Part shown: piece by piece, positions 41,867 through 50,482 of the stretch
How the letters are laid out: the number at the start of each line of letters is the position of its first letter
Position numbering within the stretch: the first letter of the stretch is position 1
From: Kribbella sp. VKM Ac-2569
Lineage (GTDB): Bacteria; Actinomycetota; Actinomycetes; Propionibacteriales; Kribbellaceae
DNA: 64,000 bases
Reading direction: 5' to 3'
Assembly (NCBI RefSeq): GCF_004216905.1
Contig: NZ_SGXJ01000006.1
Span: forward strand, 186,001-250,000
Notes under the pieces: generated by a model
What the model was told of the DNA's origin: nothing
The model's database searches: none
The model's input: only the letters and a program-made list of their open reading frames with translations
Program-made: the position numbers and the translations under genes

Positions 41867-41897
41867 CAGATCACCTATTGCTGACCTTCACCGTCAC
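41867..41897. repeat. Right 31-bp direct repeat flanking the low-GC cassette
   Basis: Matches 39533-39563 at 28 of 31 positions. It covers the stop codon and last residues (VKVSNR) of the leftward MFS gene. Read on the plus strand it also encodes QITYC-stop, an alternative end for the AraC protein, so each copy completes either gene. Confidence 0.75.
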
Positions 41898-43076
41898 CGC
41901 CATTGCCGTTGCCATCAGCGCCGCTCCGAGTGCGACCGCGAAGCCGTACTGCGGGTTGTGCCCGTCGACGACCCAGCCGGCGAACGCCGAGCCCAGCGCC
42001 ATACCTGCTGCGCCGCCCGAGTTCACCCAGGTGAAGGCCTGGGTCAGGACCGCGGAGTCGACGGCCGACTCGGTCAGCACCGCCGACAAGGTCTGGAAAG
42101 GCGCGATCGCCAGGCCGGGGAGCGCCAGCGCGAACGCTGCGGTCAGTGGGCTGTGCACGGCGATCAAGGGCAGACAGCTCACGGTCAGCCAGACGAAGGC
42201 GATGACGAACTGCGTCTCCGGAGCGATCCGCCAGCGCCTCGCGCCGTACAGGAGACCGGCGAACAAACTCACCAGGCTGGTGATGCTGTAGAGCGGTCCG
42301 GCGAGACCCGGCGTACCTCGTGCGACTGCGAACGCCGTGACCGAGACCTGCATGCTGCCGAAGAACAGGCCGATGCCGACGTTCGTCCCGACCAGGCCGA
42401 CGAATCGCTTGTGCAGCAGGCGTTTGGGACTCTGATGGTGACCTGGCGTGCTCGGCGGCGGCGCAGTACCTCGCTGCACTGCCAGCAGGAAGCCACCGGA
42501 CAGCAGGAGACTCGTCGCGAGGATCGAACCGATCGCCGGGCTGATGGACGAGCTCACGATGCCGACCAGTCCAGGGCCGACCATGAACGCGATGCCGACG
42601 CTGAACGCCTCCAAGGCGAACGCGGTGGACAGGAGCGGTGTGTCCCGGAGGGCGTGCGACCAACGCGCCCCGGTCTGCGCACTCAGCTGCGGTAGCGATC
42701 CACCGGCGAGTACACCGGCCACGATGAGTGACCACAGGGACGCGTGCGAGACGGTGAGGCCGATGAGCAGCGCCATCGTCGTGGCGTGCGCCAGCAGCGT
42801 GACGGGCAACATGCGGGTCTGACCGAAACGGTCGATGAGCCGGGCGACCTGCGGCCCGGCGACCGCTTCGGCGACTGCGAAGCCGCCGGTGACGCTACCG
42901 GCCGCGGCGTACGAGCCAGTTGATCCGTGGACCAGCCAGACGATGCCGAGGCCGGTCATGGCGATCCCGATCCGTGCCGGGGCCGCCGCTAGGTAGAACT
43001 TCCACGCGCCGGGAGTACGCAGTACCGCTGCGTAGGTGTTGGTGGGCGCGTCTATCCGTCCGGTGAGAGCCGGCAC
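41871..43076 (-). CDS. MFS transporter
   Basis: A 401-residue major facilitator with about 12 transmembrane segments (for example GIAMTGLGIVWLVHGSTGSY and ILATSLLLSGGFLLAVQ). The A-like loop region VARLIDRFGQTRMLPVTLLAH follows helix 2-3, and a cytoplasmic basic loop (PGHHQSPKRLLHKRF) separates the halves. It resembles drug/sugar-efflux-like MFS proteins of actinobacteria; the substrate is unknown. GTG start at 43076. The stop lies within the right-hand direct repeat. Confidence 0.88.
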   Translation of the reverse strand: MPALTGRIDAPTNTYAAVLRTPGAWKFYLAAAPARIGIAMTGLGIVWLVHGSTGSYAAAGSVTGGFAVAEAVAGPQVARLIDRFGQTRMLPVTLLAHATTMALLIGLTVSHASLWSLIVAGVLAGGSLPQLSAQTGARWSHALRDTPLLSTAFALEAFSVGIAFMVGPGLVGIVSSSISPAIGSILATSLLLSGGFLLAVQRGTAPPPSTPGHHQSPKRLLHKRFVGLVGTNVGIGLFFGSMQVSVTAFAVARGTPGLAGPLYSITSLVSLFAGLLYGARRWRIAPETQFVIAFVWLTVSCLPLIAVHSPLTAAFALALPGLAIAPFQTLSAVLTESAVDSAVLTQAFTWVNSGGAAGMALGSAFAGWVVDGHNPQYGFAVALGAALMATAMAVTVKVSNR

Positions 43077-43230
43077 GGTGAGACCTTCCGCTGCCCGATG
43101 GGGCGGGGACCCGACCGTGGGCGTCCAGCTTCGCCGGTCTTGTCCATCCGCCTAGAACCGTCCATGTTCGACAGGAAGCGGGGACGCTCACCGCCTGCCG
43201 GCACTGTCAACGGGCAGAAACCTTGATGGT

Positions 43231-43980
43231 TCAGGTTGACCGGAACATCGTACCGCCCTCGAGCACCGGCACCGAGTCACTTTCGTCGACCTCGGCCGCG
43301 ATCGCGACGTCCTCACCGAAGCCGTACTGCGTGAGCTCGCGGCCGCCGGCGCACTCGTGCAGGAGCGCGGGCAGGTCGTCCGCAACCGCGTCGTACGCCG
43401 CCACCGCCGCTCGTGCTTCCGGGGAGAGGCTGTCGCCCTGGAGCGCGCTCAGGAACCCGCCGGCTCCCCAGAGGTCCTCGACCGCGGGCCGGAGCGACCC
43501 GTCCTTCCACCGCTCCCCTGCCGCGATCGCAACGACCTTGCGGCCGGCACCGTGCTGCTTCACCCAGTCTGCGGCGGCCCGCCGGTTGCGCAACGACACC
43601 GCCAGCACCGTCGCGCCGCTGTCGCTAAGCAGCTTTGCGATCGTCGAACCGTTCGGCGACGGCAGCACGAGCTTGGTGATTCCGGTCACTCGCCTGATCG
43701 ACACCGGCGAGAGGCTGACGCCGTCAGGGCCCGCCTCGGAACGGCCGACGGCCAGCTTCGCTCCGTACTGCTCGGCGTACTTGACCGCCGTCGCGTCCCG
43801 CCATCGGTACGGGTAGACGTCGATCCCGAGGTCGGCCGCGACGGTCACCGCTGTGGTGAACGACAGCACGTCGACGACCGCGACGATGTCACCGGCAACG
43901 ACCCCGGCGCCGGCCGGCCCCCACTCGAACCCGATGCCGAATCCGTCCTGCGCGTAAGGGCTGGCCACCCGGCAGATCAT
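43231..43980 (-). CDS. 2-phosphosulfolactate phosphatase family protein (ComB-like)
   Basis: A 249-residue protein of the ComB family, named for the coenzyme M pathway phosphatase. VVAVVDVLSFTTAVTVAADL holds the conserved Asp/Ser/Thr region, then KLAVGRSEAGPDGVSLSP and LVLPSPNGSTIAKLL carry Arg, Glu and Ser/Asn motifs. GRKVVAIAAGERWKDGSLRPAVEDLWGAG follows. Actinomycetes do not make coenzyme M, so the physiological substrate is uncertain. ATG at 43980 (MICRVASPY) has GGCGGA just upstream. Confidence 0.82.
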   Translation of the reverse strand: MICRVASPYAQDGFGIGFEWGPAGAGVVAGDIVAVVDVLSFTTAVTVAADLGIDVYPYRWRDATAVKYAEQYGAKLAVGRSEAGPDGVSLSPVSIRRVTGITKLVLPSPNGSTIAKLLSDSGATVLAVSLRNRRAAADWVKQHGAGRKVVAIAAGERWKDGSLRPAVEDLWGAGGFLSALQGDSLSPEARAAVAAYDAVADDLPALLHECAGGRELTQYGFGEDVAIAAEVDESDSVPVLEGGTMFRST

Positions 43981-44011
43981 TCCGCCGGGCGCCCAACCCC
44001 ACAAGCAGGTT

Positions 44012-44419
44012 TCAGCTCAGTGCGTCGGCAGCAGCCGGCGACGAGTCCCGCAGGAACGTGACGCAGCGCTCGGCCTCGTCCTTCTCGTCGATGAGCGCCG
44101 CGGCCTTCCCGAGCGCCGCGAGCGCGCGCAGGAACCCACGGTTCGGCTCGTGCTCCCACGGCACCGGCCCGTGGCCCTTCCAGCCGTTGCGGCGGAGCAG
44201 GTCGAGGGCCCGGTGGTAGCCGGTGCGCGCGTACGCGTACCCCTCGATCGTGCGCCCGTCGGCGAGCGCCCCCTCGGCGAGCACCGCCCAGGCCAATGAC
44301 GATGTCGGGTGCTTGGCCGCGACGTCCGCCGGAGCGGCCCCGTCGGCGAGTTCCGCCGCGGCCGGGTCGACCGGTAGTAGTGTCTCGGGTGGACCGGACA
44401 GCAGATTGTTCAATTCCAT
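44012..44419 (-). CDS. DUF3151 family protein
   Basis: A 135-residue cytoplasmic protein. NLLSGPPETLLPVDPAAAEL at the start, then SSLAWAVLAEGAL and ARTGYHRALDLLRRNGWKGHGPVPWEHEPNRGFLRALAAL are the DUF3151 signature, a TPR-like helical family restricted to actinobacteria. Its function is unknown. ATG at 44419 gives the standard N-terminus; a GTG at 44440 would add seven residues. It lies just upstream of the ComB-like gene on the same strand. Confidence 0.85.
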   Translation of the reverse strand: MELNNLLSGPPETLLPVDPAAAELADGAAPADVAAKHPTSSLAWAVLAEGALADGRTIEGYAYARTGYHRALDLLRRNGWKGHGPVPWEHEPNRGFLRALAALGKAAALIDEKDEAERCVTFLRDSSPAAADALS

Positions 44420-44562
44420 AAGCACATCTTCGCTGATCACGCAGCCGTAACGGCACGTGACCGTCTGGCGAAATCCGTTGACCGTTCACCCAGCGGCCAC
44501 GGATGCTTGAGACCCTGCATCAACCGCCGTGGTTCCCAGCTACGGCCGGAAGGAGGCACCGG

Positions 44563-45012
44563 ATGAGCGTCATAGTCCTGAACGCGTCGTACGAACCGCT
44601 GCACACCGTCTCGATCCAGCACGCCATCCGGATGCTGGTGCGCGAGGTCGCAGTGGTCGAAGAGTCGCACGGAGAACGAACTATCGGCCCGTTTCCGGTC
44701 CCCCGAGTCCTCCGCCTGGTCCGGTACGTCGTGACGCACTGGCGCTACGCGGCCGGCCGGATGAAGTACAGCAAGCACGGCGTCCTGCGACGGGACAAGT
44801 TCCGGTGCGCGTACTGCGGTCTCGAGAACGCCGACACCATGGACCATGTTCAACCCAGGTCCAGGGGCGGCCGCACCGAGTGGCTGAACGCCGTGGCCGC
44901 CCATGCCTCCTGCAACGAGCGGAAAGGCAACCGCACCCCGTCCGAGGCCAACATGCCGCTCCTCTGGCAACCCTGGGTACCAACCCGCGCCGAGCTCGTC
45001 ATAGACACATGA
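44563..45012 (+). CDS. HNH endonuclease family protein
   Basis: A 149-residue protein beginning MSVIVLNASYEPLHTVSI, the N-terminal signature of a conserved actinobacterial HNH family. The nuclease motif has a Cys pair typical of zinc-binding HNH folds: FRCAYCG, then TMDHVQPRSRGGRTEWLNAV with the catalytic His and Asn, then HASCNERKGNRTP. Start at 44563 follows AAGGAGG with good spacing; an upstream in-frame ATG (44503) has none. It is a conserved housekeeping-type gene whose role (DNA processing) is inferred. Confidence 0.88.
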   Translation: MSVIVLNASYEPLHTVSIQHAIRMLVREVAVVEESHGERTIGPFPVPRVLRLVRYVVTHWRYAAGRMKYSKHGVLRRDKFRCAYCGLENADTMDHVQPRSRGGRTEWLNAVAAHASCNERKGNRTPSEANMPLLWQPWVPTRAELVIDT

Positions 45013-45024
45013 CGGGCCTTTTTT

Positions 45025-45789
45025 ATGCCCGCTTCCAGGCATCGGCTGCCCTCCGGGCGCACCCTCGAGATCACCACCGTCGCTGACCGCCCGGACCTCG
45101 CCCACGCCGACATCGATGTGGGCGACTGGCCGGCCTTCATGCGCCACAACCGCGTCTCCGAGGCGTATTTCGCCCAGACGGTAGAGACGTTCGCCGACAC
45201 CTGCCTGATCGCTACCTCGGACGGCAGACCCGTCGGCGACGCCCACGCCGTCCAGCTCTCGGGCGGCAACTTCCCCGCCGGAGGCTGGGAACAATCGGTC
45301 GTCCGGGCGTTCACCGACGCCCGCCGCGGCGTCCAGCCAGACACCGCCTGCGCCCTGAACATCAGCGTCGCCCGAGACTTCCAGGGCGAGGGTGTCGCCG
45401 CCCTCCTCCTTGCCGCGCTTCGCGAGGCATCCGCAGACCTCGGCCTCAACGCCCTCGATGCGCCCGTACGCCCGACGCACAAGCATCTGGAGCCATTGGT
45501 CGCGATGGACGACTACGCCTCCCACACCCGCCCCGACGGCCTCCCGCTCGACCCGTGGCTGCGCACCCACGTTCGCGCCGGCGGCCGAATCGTCGGCGTC
45601 GCACCGGCATCGTGGGTGATCGCGGGATCCCTGGCGGAATGGCGCTCCTGGACCGGGCTTCCGTTCGACCGCAGCGGTCCCGTCGAGGTCCCGGGCGCGC
45701 TCGTTCCGGTGGAGTGTGACGTCGTCGCCGATCGCGCGGTGTACGTCGAGCCGAACGTCTGGGTGCGGCACGAGTTCTCCACAGATTGA
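45025..45789 (+). CDS. GNAT family N-acetyltransferase
   Basis: A 254-residue protein with a GNAT-like core: VARDFQGEGVAALLLAALRE is the acetyl-CoA loop (Q/R-x-x-G-x-G/A variant), preceded by CALNISV on strand 4. An Ala-rich N-terminal region and a long C-terminal extension (GRIVGVAPASWVIAGSLAEW then VPVECDVVADRAVYVEPNVW) lie outside the core. The start is the ATG at 45025, 13 bases after the HNH stop, next to a short CGGGC/GCCCG hairpin. The acceptor is unknown. Confidence 0.75.
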   Translation: MPASRHRLPSGRTLEITTVADRPDLAHADIDVGDWPAFMRHNRVSEAYFAQTVETFADTCLIATSDGRPVGDAHAVQLSGGNFPAGGWEQSVVRAFTDARRGVQPDTACALNISVARDFQGEGVAALLLAALREASADLGLNALDAPVRPTHKHLEPLVAMDDYASHTRPDGLPLDPWLRTHVRAGGRIVGVAPASWVIAGSLAEWRSWTGLPFDRSGPVEVPGALVPVECDVVADRAVYVEPNVWVRHEFSTD

Positions 45790-45834
45790 AAATCGTGGGT
45801 CCGGGCGGGGTCGGATCGCGGCACGTTCTTGGGC

Positions 45835-46806
45835 ATGAATCCTCAACTTGCCGTGATGGCGTCGATCCGGGGTGGCGTGTTCACCCGGGCCGACGCACGT
45901 GCCTCCGGTTACTACGACGCTGACATCGACTCTCTCCTGCACTCCGGGTCCTGGCGACGGATCCGGCGCGGGACCTATGCCGCTCACCGTTCACTCATGC
46001 TCGTCACCGACGAGGTCCTCTACCTGCGCCGGATCTACGACGTCCTGCGCGCGGGCGGACCCGGCGTGTTCGCCAGCCATCAGTCGGCCGCGGCCCTGCA
46101 TGCCTTGCCCGTCTGGGGGCTCGACCTGACCCGGGTCCACGTGACAGCCGCAGACGGACGCTCCGGCCGGGTACGTGGCGTTCACCGCCACATCCGCGAC
46201 CCAGTGGGGCCTGGCGTCCAACTGTGGAACAGGCTGCGCATGGCCTCGCCCGCCCGGGCGATCGCCGAGGTGGCCGCGACCGCACCACCCGCGCCGGCAA
46301 TCGTGCTCGCCGACGCCGCGATGTACGCCGGACTCGTCAACCGGCGCACGTTGAACCATGCGGTCACGATGCTCGACCACGGCGCCAAGCGAGCCTCCAG
46401 AGTCCTCGACCAGCTCACCGGATCGGCCTCGATCGCCGAGTCCCGCCTGCGCTTCATCCTCGCCGACGCCGGCCTCCCTACCCCCAGTCCGTCACCGCCA
46501 CCGGACTTCGAACCAGCTGATCCCGACGTGTCCCCAGCCGAAGGATTGTGGTTCCCCGACGAGCGCACCGTCGTCGAGTTCGAACCGCGCTTTCCCTTCT
46601 GGTGCGAGGAATTCGAGCCTTCCACCGAGGAGCCGGTCCCCGAGCCGGCCGCCGCCGACCCTGACGGGCCGCAACCCGTCGAGCACTGCTGGATCTCCTG
46701 GACCGACCTCGCCGACCCACCGACCGTGGCCGACCGCATCCGTACCACGTTCACCCGAGCCGCCCGCCGAACCGGAATCCGCCACTTCGACCTAGCCCGG
46801 ATGTGA
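45835..46806 (+). CDS. AbiEi-type antitoxin N-terminal domain protein
   Basis: A 323-residue protein. The N-terminus (AVMASIRGGVFTRADARASGYYDADIDSLL and RIRRGTYAAH) is the AbiEi-type winged-helix antitoxin domain common in actinobacteria, followed by FASHQSAAALHALPVWGLDL and VHRHIRDP. The C-terminal part follows the plan of a DUF559/MTES_1575-like fold (ESRLRFILADAGLP then ERTVVEFEPRF), but the usual EYDG metal motif reads EFEP, so a nuclease function is doubtful. No AbiEii nucleotidyltransferase toxin gene is adjacent. ATG at 45835. It ends at a strong stem-loop. Confidence 0.75.
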   Translation: MNPQLAVMASIRGGVFTRADARASGYYDADIDSLLHSGSWRRIRRGTYAAHRSLMLVTDEVLYLRRIYDVLRAGGPGVFASHQSAAALHALPVWGLDLTRVHVTAADGRSGRVRGVHRHIRDPVGPGVQLWNRLRMASPARAIAEVAATAPPAPAIVLADAAMYAGLVNRRTLNHAVTMLDHGAKRASRVLDQLTGSASIAESRLRFILADAGLPTPSPSPPPDFEPADPDVSPAEGLWFPDERTVVEFEPRFPFWCEEFEPSTEEPVPEPAAADPDGPQPVEHCWISWTDLADPPTVADRIRTTFTRAARRTGIRHFDLARM

Positions 46807-46808
46807 CA

Positions 46809-46841
46809 GAAGGGCCCACCGCCGGTGGCGGTGAGCCCTTC
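46809..46841. terminator. Stem-loop terminator between convergent genes
   Basis: GAAGGGCCCACCGCC (46809-46823) pairs with GGCGGTGAGCCCTTC (46827-46841) with one mismatch that pairs as G-U on one strand. It lies just downstream of the AbiEi-type gene and of the convergent aldolase gene (stop at 46871), so it could serve both. Confidence 0.8.
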
Positions 46842-46870
46842 GCAGGCCCCTACAGGAGGACCAGATGATG

Positions 46871-47896
<1,026 letters not shown>

Positions 47897-48088
47897 GTCT
47901 CGCGGTACTCCTCACAACACAGTTCTTGTGGGTTCGGCTCCAGTATTGCTGCCGGGCACTTCGTCGGATCCGGCGGCCCACCTGCCGAGCCGGCCCGGTG
48001 GCCGGGGAGCAATCGGCAGGGATGTAGACCAGTTGATGAACAGGACAGGTCCAGTTCGTTGCGGCGCGATGACGACCGCGCGTCGGGC

Positions 48089-48808
48089 TCAGGCCGAGCC
48101 GGTGCGCGGGCCGCGGGGGGTCAGGGCCATGTGCAGCCGGTAGCGGTCGGCGCGGTAGGCCGACCAGGACAGTTCGACGACCTTGCGGCCGGCGAAGGTG
48201 GTGCGCTCGAGGACCAGCAGGGGTGCCCGCCGGGCCACGCCGAGCACCCGGGCGACATGACCGTCGGCGTTGTCCGCCCGGACGGTCTGCTCACCGGAGG
48301 TGACGACGACGTCGTACTCACTGGCGAAGACGTCGTACAGAGTGCCGAGCTCGCGGCCGAGCAGGCCGGGGAAGAGCGCGGACGGGTAGTAGCCGACCTC
48401 GTAGGCCATCGGCGACGCGTCGGCCGTGCGGAGCCGCTCGACCCGGATCACCTTGGTGCCCTTCGCGACCCGCAGGCCCTTCGCGGTCTCGTCGGAGGCC
48501 TCGATCTCGCTGGCCGACAGCACCACGGTCCCGGGCTCGAGCCCACGGGCCCGCATCTCCCGGGAGAACGAGGTCAGGTGCAGCTGCGAGTCGACCTGCG
48601 GACCGGTGACGAAGGTCCCCTTGCCGTGCACCCGTTCCAGGGCGCCGGACTCGACCAGGTCGCTGATCGCCTGCCGGACGGTCACCCGGGAGACGTTCAG
48701 CTTGTCCACCAGGGCTCGTTCGGAGGGGATCGGGTCCCCGGGATGCAGCTCGACGTCGATCAGCCGTTCCAGCACCGATCGGACCTGGGCCCGCTTCGTC
48801 GCCACCAT
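48089..48808 (-). CDS. GntR family (HutC/UTRA) transcriptional regulator
   Basis: A 239-residue GntR regulator. The N-terminal winged HTH (IPSERALVDKLNVSRVTVRQAI) is followed by the UTRA effector domain (LTSFSREMRARGLEPGTVVL, VIRVERLRTADASPMAYEVGYY). This class includes NagR/DasR, which sense amino-sugar phosphates. It is divergent from the SIS sugar-phosphate protein at 48909, and AGACCAG-type half sites lie in the gap, so an amino-sugar-responsive circuit is likely. ATG at 48808. Confidence 0.9.
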   Translation of the reverse strand: MVATKRAQVRSVLERLIDVELHPGDPIPSERALVDKLNVSRVTVRQAISDLVESGALERVHGKGTFVTGPQVDSQLHLTSFSREMRARGLEPGTVVLSASEIEASDETAKGLRVAKGTKVIRVERLRTADASPMAYEVGYYPSALFPGLLGRELGTLYDVFASEYDVVVTSGEQTVRADNADGHVARVLGVARRAPLLVLERTTFAGRKVVELSWSAYRADRYRLHMALTPRGPRTGSA

Positions 48809-48884
48809 GGAATCTCGATCCTCCAGACCTGGGCGGGTCTCGGGGGTGCCCCGGGACGCCGCTCACTGCTATCGTGCGCAGCAT

Positions 48885-48910
48885 ACCTGTTAAGACCAGA
48901 TAGGACCAGT
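48885..48910. promoter_or_regulatory. Candidate GntR/DasR-like operator
   Basis: ACCTGTTAAGACCAGAT is a weakly symmetric site with a TAAGACCA half resembling the DasR consensus TGGTCTAGACCA. A second half site, AGGACCAGT, follows at 48902-48910, just at the SIS gene start. A TAGACCAGT half also occurs at 48025-48033, upstream of the aldolase gene. Confidence 0.45.
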
Positions 48911-49967
48911 GATCGTAGTGGTGTCTGTCCCCGCCCAAGAGACCCGGATGGCGGCCGAGATCGCAGAGCAGCCGGCCGCGCTCGCCGCGACGTTCGAGCA
49001 TGTTCTGCCGCTGCGGCACGACATCACCCGGCTGGCTGCCGGGCGCCGGAACGTGATCTTCGTGGCGCGCGGATCGTCCGACAACGCGGGGGTCTACGGC
49101 CGCTACCTGACCGAGATCCACGCGGGCCGGCAGGCGTCACTGGCCGCTCCTTCGGTTGCGACGTTGTACGGCGCGAACCTGGACCTCTCGAACTCGCTGG
49201 TGGTCGCGGTCAGCCAGTCGGGCGCGACCCAGGAGATCGTCGACACGGCCGAGTGGGCGAAGCGGAACGGCGCGGCGATCGTCGGCATCACGAACGACGG
49301 CAACAGCCCGCTGGCCTCGACGGCCGACGTCGCCCTGATCACGCAGGCGGGCCAGGAGCTCGCCGTACCGGCCACGAAGACGTACACGACGCAGCTGGCC
49401 GCGATCACGGTCGCCGTGGACGCGCTCGCGCCGCGGCCCGGGACGCTCGACGCCGACATCGCGCGGGTCCCGGACGCCGCGACCAAGATGCTGTCCGGGT
49501 CGGTCGAGGCGGCGGCGGACCTGCTGGCGGCGGCGCACGACGTGCTCGCGAGTGGTCGCGGACTGACGTTCGGCACGACACTCGAGGTCGCGCTGAAGCT
49601 CGAGGAGACCTGTCTCCAGCCGGTCCGCGGACTCTCGTACGCCGACCTGAAGCACGGCCCGATCGCGGTTGTCGACGCGGACCTGGTGACAATCCTGGTC
49701 GCCGCAGGCGACGGTCCGGCGCTGCCCGGTATGACCGAGCTGGCCGGCATCGTCCGCGAGAAGGGCAGCAAGATCCTCGGCATCGGCGGCGACTCCACCT
49801 TCGCCTCCCGCTGCGACGTGAACCTGGCCGGCCCCGACCTCCCTGAAACGCTGGCGCCGCTCGCGCTGGTCATCCCGGCCCAACGCGCCATCGAACTCCT
49901 GGCCCGCAAACTCGGCCTCGACCCCGACGCTCCCCGCGGCCTCCGCAAGGTCACCCAAACCGACTGA
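48909..49967 (+). CDS. SIS domain sugar-phosphate protein (GlmS-isomerase/AgaS-like)
   Basis: A 352-residue protein with two SIS domains, resembling the isomerase half of GlmS without the glutaminase domain. First-domain motifs are VIFVARGSSDNAGVYGRYL and SNSLVVAVSQSGATQEIVD. Others are AVPATKTYTTQLAAI and ALKLEETCLQPVRGLSYADLKHGPIAVVD. The C-terminal Lys (GLRKVTQTD) fits the family active-site end. It probably deaminates or isomerises an amino-sugar phosphate. GTG start at 48909; GTG at 48918 or 48921 is also possible. It is regulated by the divergent GntR. Confidence 0.88.
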   Translation: MIVVVSVPAQETRMAAEIAEQPAALAATFEHVLPLRHDITRLAAGRRNVIFVARGSSDNAGVYGRYLTEIHAGRQASLAAPSVATLYGANLDLSNSLVVAVSQSGATQEIVDTAEWAKRNGAAIVGITNDGNSPLASTADVALITQAGQELAVPATKTYTTQLAAITVAVDALAPRPGTLDADIARVPDAATKMLSGSVEAAADLLAAAHDVLASGRGLTFGTTLEVALKLEETCLQPVRGLSYADLKHGPIAVVDADLVTILVAAGDGPALPGMTELAGIVREKGSKILGIGGDSTFASRCDVNLAGPDLPETLAPLALVIPAQRAIELLARKLGLDPDAPRGLRKVTQTD

Positions 49968-49968
49968 A

Positions 49969-49995
49969 CAAAGTGCTCACTTGGTGAGCACTTTG
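49969..49995. promoter_or_regulatory. Perfect 12-bp inverted repeat before the VOC gene
   Basis: CAAAGTGCTCAC (49969-49980) and GTGAGCACTTTG (49984-49995) form a perfect dyad around a 3-base centre. It lies between the SIS stop and the VOC start at 50050. It could terminate the SIS transcript, but there is no T-run and the dyad resembles a repressor operator. Confidence 0.55.
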
Positions 49996-50049
49996 GGTGG
50001 AATCGTGGTGGTCATCAACCGGGGCAGCACCTGAGAGAGGACCACCACG

Positions 50050-50469
50050 ATGTTGCGAGGGTTTGCGACTGTCAGCTTCTACGCGGGCGACGTGAAGGCG
50101 GCACGGAGCTGGTACGAGGAGTTCCTGGGGATCGAGGCGTACTACGCCGTGCCGACGGCGGAAGAGCCGGCGTACGTCGAGTTCCGGTTCGGGGACTTCC
50201 AGTGCGAGCTGGGAATCATCGACGCCAAGTACGCAACGCACCAGGTCGGGCCGGTGGCAGCCGGGGCGATCGTCAGCTGGCACGTCGACGACCTGGAGGG
50301 CACGCTCGCGCGGCTGCTCGAGCTCGGGGCGACGCTCAACGAGGGAATCGTTGAGCGGGGCAACAACACGGGCTTCCGCACCGCGTCGGTCGTCGACCCG
50401 TTCGGCAACCTGATCGGCATCATGAACAACCCGCACTACCTGCAGATTCTCGAAGAACTGAAGGCGTGA
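50050..50469 (+). CDS. VOC family protein (glyoxalase-like)
   Basis: A 139-residue VOC-fold protein: ATVSFYAGDVKAARSWYEEFLG, then AYVEFRFGDFQCELGIID and VDPFGNLIGIMNNPHY make two beta-alpha-beta-beta-beta modules. The metal ligands of the fold (a His and Glu-type set) cannot all be fixed by eye. The C-terminal YLQILEELKA helix is unusual in being short. ATG at 50050 follows AGAGAGG. Its possible operator is the dyad at 49969. The substrate is unknown. Confidence 0.83.
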   Translation: MLRGFATVSFYAGDVKAARSWYEEFLGIEAYYAVPTAEEPAYVEFRFGDFQCELGIIDAKYATHQVGPVAAGAIVSWHVDDLEGTLARLLELGATLNEGIVERGNNTGFRTASVVDPFGNLIGIMNNPHYLQILEELKA

Positions 50470-50482
50470 AGGCGGGCGAGGT

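Noticed and set aside
43160..43182. A second possible SOS box (AGAACCGTCCATGTTCGAC)
   Set aside because: The two half sites GAAC and GTTC are separated by seven bases instead of four, so it does not fit LexA.
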